This document shows positions 6,060-8,106 of a stretch of DNA of 8,106 bases, one piece after another. Under the pieces are notes generated by a model. That model made no database searches. It saw only the letters and a program-made list of their open reading frames with translations, and was not told where the DNA came from. A program made the translations under genes and the position numbers. Every line of letters begins with the position of its first letter. The first letter of the stretch is position 1. The stretch spans positions 1-8,106 of the forward strand of contig JAGBQU010000184.1 of the NCBI GenBank assembly GCA_017632755.1. The letters are read 5' to 3'. Origin of the DNA: Lachnospiraceae bacterium (lineage in GTDB: Bacteria > Bacillota_A > Clostridia > Lachnospirales > Lachnospiraceae).

Positions 6060-6065
6060 CATCGT

Positions 6066-6299
6066 ATGCTGTTTAGCGAGTTTAGTGACAAAGAGGTTAT
6101 CAATATCAAGGATTGCAGGAAACTCGGTCATGTAGTGGATCTGGAATTTGATCCCTGTGACGGTTGTATTCACAAGATCATTGTCAGACCCGGATTTTCC
6201 CTGTGCAATATTTTTTGTGATACAAATGGCATCTGTATTCCGTTTCGTGATATCAGACAGGTGGGACCGGAGATCATTCTGGTAGATATCAAACAATGA
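6066..6299 (+). CDS. YlmC/YmxH-like PRC-barrel sporulation-associated protein
   Basis: This 77-residue protein resembles the YlmC/YmxH family of small PRC-barrel proteins found beside sigG in spore formers. Their biochemical role is not established. The family pattern is visible: an opening SEFSDKEVINI, the turn KLGHVVDLEFD at 19-29, a middle beta strand (HKIIV), then IPFRDIRQVGPEIILVDI at 58-75, as in PRC-barrels ending in a strand of hydrophobic residues. There is no signal peptide or membrane helix. It has six cysteines (17, 31, 34, 48, 51 and 57), with two CxxC pairs. The gene is divergent from sigG across a 152-bp spacer. In B. subtilis ylmC follows sigG in the same direction, so the neighbourhood is kept but the orientation differs. 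No convincing promoter is seen; GAACATT (6009-6015) with CATATATT (6029-6036) is sigma-E-like, but its 13-bp spacing is too short. Confidence 0.8.
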   Translation: MLFSEFSDKEVINIKDCRKLGHVVDLEFDPCDGCIHKIIVRPGFSLCNIFCDTNGICIPFRDIRQVGPEIILVDIKQ

Positions 6300-6327
6300 T
6301 CGTTCCTGCTTATTCGGATTTTTGCGG

Positions 6328-6356
6328 TTGACATAAAGTGTATTATTCGCTATAAT
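6328..6356 (+). promoter_or_regulatory. Consensus vegetative (sigma-A) promoter of nrdR
   Basis: TTGACA (6328-6333) and TATAAT (6351-6356) are both perfect matches, with the ideal spacing of 17 bp. Transcription would start near 6363, leaving a leader of about 54 nt. The leader contains the 8-bp palindrome CTCATGAG (6371-6378) and ends in an AGGGGGG ribosome binding site (6402-6408). Confidence 0.9.
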
Positions 6357-6416
6357 CATAAAGAATACTGCTCATGAGAACCTTTTGTAGCAGATAAGTG
6401 CAGGGGGGAAGAACAT

Positions 6417-6866
6417 ATGAAGTGTCCGTTTTGTGGTCATGAAAATACGAGAGTGATCGATTCCAGACCGGCGGAGGAGAACAATTCGATCCGTCGCAGA
6501 AGGGTTTGTGATGAGTGCAGCAAGCGTTTCACCACCTATGAAAAGGTTGAGACGATCCCGCTGATCATTATTAAAAAAGATAATAACCGGGAGACATATG
6601 ATCGTTCAAAGATCGAGGCCGGCGTACTGCGTGCGTGCCATAAGAGACCGATCAGTGCCAACCAGATCAATAATCTGATCGACGATGTGGAGACAGAGAT
6701 CTTTAACCGTGAGGAGAAGGAGATCCCGAGCGCAGTGATCGGTGAACTGGTCATGAATAAGCTCAAGGATCTGGAGGCGGTCGCTTATGTGCGTTTTGCT
6801 TCCGTATACCGTGAGTTTAAAGATGTCAACACCTTTATGGACGAACTCAAGAAGGTATTGAGCTGA
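6417..6866 (+). CDS. nrdR: Transcriptional repressor NrdR
   Basis: This 149-residue repressor senses ATP/dATP and shuts down ribonucleotide reductase operons by binding NrdR boxes. The N-terminal zinc ribbon uses C3 and C6 (CPFC) with C31 and C34 (CDEC), followed by SKRFTTYE. Between them is the basic DNA-binding stretch SIRRRRV. The ATP-cone domain covers about 49-139 (LIIIKKDNNRETYDRSKI ... AYVRFASVYREFKD). Length and all landmarks match the family. It has its own perfect sigma-A promoter and is followed 20 nt after the stop codon by an intrinsic terminator, so it is probably a single-gene unit. Its target nrd genes are not in the window, and I see no clear NrdR box at its own promoter. Confidence 0.97.
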   Translation: MKCPFCGHENTRVIDSRPAEENNSIRRRRVCDECSKRFTTYEKVETIPLIIIKKDNNRETYDRSKIEAGVLRACHKRPISANQINNLIDDVETEIFNREEKEIPSAVIGELVMNKLKDLEAVAYVRFASVYREFKDVNTFMDELKKVLS

Positions 6867-6886
6867 AAAAAGAACAATCAGGAAAG

Positions 6887-6918
6887 AAAAAGTGAGTGTT
6901 TTGCACTTGCTTTTTTTT
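6887..6918 (+). terminator. Intrinsic terminator of nrdR
   Basis: AAAAAGTGAGTG (6887-6898) pairs with CACTTGCTTTTT (6904-6915) over 12 bp, including two G-U wobbles, with a 5-nt TTTTG loop. The T run continues to 6918. It lies 20 nt after the nrdR stop and insulates the transporter gene from nrdR. Confidence 0.85.
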
Positions 6919-6935
6919 GTTTTATGAAATACAAT
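6907..6935 (+). promoter_or_regulatory. Weak candidate promoter for the substrate-binding protein
   Basis: TACAAT (6930-6935, 5 of 6 to TATAAT) has TTGCTT (6907-6912, only TTG matching) 17 bp upstream, inside the nrdR terminator. The gene needs its own promoter because a terminator precedes it. This is the best match I see, but the -35 is poor, which would suit an activated or tightly regulated promoter. Confidence 0.35.
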
Positions 6936-6960
6936 GTTGCAGAAACAAAAAATTTCATAA
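6922..6960. repeat. Perfect 9-bp inverted repeat in the transporter leader
   Basis: TTATGAAAT (6922-6930) and ATTTCATAA (6952-6960) are exact reverse complements with 21 bp between them, centre to centre 30 bp or about three helical turns. The left arm abuts the candidate -10. It could be an operator; as RNA the AT-only arms and long loop would form a weak hairpin. Confidence 0.6.
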
Positions 6961-6980
6961 TGGGAAAGGAAGAAATACAC

Positions 6981-8106
6981 ATGCAGAAAAGAAGTTTGAA
7001 ACCACTTTTTTTGATGTCTGTGTTATTCTCATTGACTATTGCACTGACGGGATGCGCAGGCGATAAGGCGAAGAGTTCTTCAGAAATTACCATTGGGATT
7101 GCACAGGACATCGAGGATAGTCTTGACCCCCACAAGGCAGTGGCGGCGGGAACAAAGGAAATCCTGTTCAACCTTTTTGAAGGTCTGGTAAAACCGGACG
7201 CAGATGGTAATCTTATCGACGCTGTGGCCAGTGCTCATGAGGTAAGTGAGGATGGCAAGACGTACACATTCACTCTGAGAGACGGAGTGAAATTCCATGA
7301 CGGAAGCACAGTTACAGCGGACGATGTCAAATATTCCATTGATCGTTGCGCTGATACTAGTGAGGGTGATCCGTTAGTGTCGGCGTTTTCTAATATCGAG
7401 AACGTGATGGTCGTAGATGACAAGACCATCGTGGTGCAGCTCTATGAGAGTGATACGGAGTTCCTGGCGTATATGACAACGGCCATTATTCCGAAAAAGA
7501 ACACCAGCCCGGACACCACTCCGATCGGAACAGGACCATACAAGTATGTGTCCAGATCTCCGCAGGAGAATATCATCCTTGAGAAGTTCGATGAGTACTG
7601 GGGAACTCCGGCCAACATCGGCAAGATCACATTAAAGATCATTGCGGATCCGGATTCCATCGCGATGAACTTAAACGGTGGTGCCATCGATATGTTTATG
7701 CGTATCACGACCGGCCAGATGAACGAGCTTAGCGGCGATTTCGAAGTGTACGAGGGTACGATGAACCTGGTTCAGGCGCTGTATCTGAACAATGATTTTG
7801 AACCGTTCCGTGATGAGAAAGTCCGCCAGGCATTGTGCTATGCGGTCGACAAAGAGGAGATCTTTGACATCCTCTCGGACGGAAAGGGATCTGAGCTGGG
7901 AAGCAGCGTATTCCCTTCGTTTGGCAAGTATTATATGGAAGAGCTTAACGATGTTTATACGACAGATCTTGATAAGGCAAAGCAGCTTCTCGCAGAGGCA
8001 GGATATGAGAACGGGTTTACCTTCCATGTTGCCGTTCCGTCTAACTATCAGCCGCATGTGGATACCGCCCAGATCCTTGTCGAACAGTTTAAGAAGATCG
8101 GCGTGA
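6981..8106 (+). CDS. ABC transporter family-5 substrate-binding lipoprotein (oligopeptide/dipeptide type), 3' truncated by window
   Basis: The frame opens at ATG 6981 with AAAGGA (6965-6970) 10 nt upstream and stays open for 375 codons to the window edge. The family usually has about 500-550 residues, so roughly a third is missing. The product is a lipid-anchored, extracytoplasmic binding protein that captures a peptide-like ligand for an ABC importer. Residues 1-24 form a lipoprotein signal peptide with a basic start (QKRSLK), a hydrophobic core and the lipobox LTGC, with C25 as the lipidated cysteine. The SBP_bac_5 domain begins near 36, with ITIGIAQDIEDSLDPHKA, then the family signature YTFTLRDGVKFHDGSTVTADDVKYSIDR at about 95-122 (read in two parts: YTFTLRDGVKFHDG and TADDVKYSIDR). 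Later come IGTGPYKY and VRQALCYAVDKEEIFDIL. Permease and ATPase genes would be expected downstream. Ligand could be oligopeptide, dipeptide, nickel or a sugar; sequence alone does not decide. Confidence 0.93.
   Translation, partial: MQKRSLKPLFLMSVLFSLTIALTGCAGDKAKSSSEITIGIAQDIEDSLDPHKAVAAGTKEILFNLFEGLVKPDADGNLIDAVASAHEVSEDGKTYTFTLRDGVKFHDGSTVTADDVKYSIDRCADTSEGDPLVSAFSNIENVMVVDDKTIVVQLYESDTEFLAYMTTAIIPKKNTSPDTTPIGTGPYKYVSRSPQENIILEKFDEYWGTPANIGKITLKIIADPDSIAMNLNGGAIDMFMRITTGQMNELSGDFEVYEGTMNLVQALYLNNDFEPFRDEKVRQALCYAVDKEEIFDILSDGKGSELGSSVFPSFGKYYMEELNDVYTTDLDKAKQLLAEAGYENGFTFHVAVPSNYQPHVDTAQILVEQFKKIGV

Noticed and set aside
6331..6346. NrdR-box-like sequence ACATAAAGTGT in the nrdR promoter spacer
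   Set aside because: Only the outer ACA/TGT bases fit; the core of the NrdR box is missing and no second box is present at the usual spacing.
6368..6393. Riboswitch or attenuator in the nrdR leader
   Set aside because: The leader is about 54 nt, with just a 5-bp CTGCT/AGCAG stem around a 16-nt loop; no known riboswitch core fits.
6950..6964. CodY-like or cre-like site upstream of the transporter gene
   Set aside because: Only about 9 of 15 bases fit the CodY motif and the cre core is absent.
1..8106. CRISPR array, tRNA, rRNA, insertion sequence, prophage or toxin-antitoxin content
   Set aside because: No direct-repeat array, clover-leaf sequence, transposase or integrase motif, or small paired toxin genes were seen; all long frames are explained by chromosomal families.

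Overview
The window looks like the chromosome of an endospore-forming Firmicute of the class Clostridia, most likely a Lachnospiraceae-type anaerobe. The evidence is the spoIIG cluster (SpoIIGA and pro-sigma-E), sigma-G, a cortex-lytic type GH18 enzyme, a YlmC/YmxH-type PRC-barrel protein and NrdR, together with strong AGGAGG/AGGGGG ribosome binding sites and moderate GC. The taxonomic placement is inference from gene content and protein style; no rRNA is present. Coding density is high. The longest stretch without a gene is the 152-base sigG/ylmC divergent spacer, so no gap exceeds 300 bases.

Layout. Plus strand, 1-2295: the 3' end of spoIIGA, then sigE, then a LysM-GH18 spore hydrolase, all co-directional and without a visible terminator between them. 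Plus strand, 2421-5149: trxA, a LytR-CpsA-Psr (LCP) cell-wall ligase with a long disordered cytoplasmic tail, and a DHH-family phosphoesterase. The last two are only 3 nt apart, and trxA has its own candidate promoter. Minus strand, 5913-5134: sigG, converging on the DHH gene with a 16-bp coding overlap. Plus strand, 6066-6866: a small PRC-barrel (YlmC/YmxH-like) gene divergent from sigG, then nrdR behind a consensus vegetative promoter and closed by a clear intrinsic terminator (6887-6918). Plus strand, from 6981 to the window end: the first 375 codons of a family-5 (oligopeptide/dipeptide-type) ABC transporter substrate-binding lipoprotein.

How the genes fit together. SpoIIGA cleaves the pro-sequence from sigma-E, which drives early mother-cell sporulation genes. 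The following GH18 enzyme belongs to a group that acts on spore cortex peptidoglycan. SigG is the late forespore sigma factor and is preceded by a sequence matching the sigma-F/sigma-G promoter class (GTATA, 17 bp, CATCCTT on the minus strand). NrdR represses ribonucleotide reductase genes. TrxA can supply electrons to that enzyme, although it lies in a different transcription unit. The LCP, DHH and transporter genes are housekeeping or envelope functions.

The main departures from the Bacillus arrangement are that sigG is inverted and separated from sigE by four genes, that its 3' end overlaps a housekeeping gene and contains a strong potential hairpin, that the sigma-G residue equivalent to B. 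subtilis N45 is glutamate, and that the sigma-E pro-sequence is rich in proline and glycine. I see no evidence of a new multi-gene system, mobile element, CRISPR array, tRNA or rRNA in this window.
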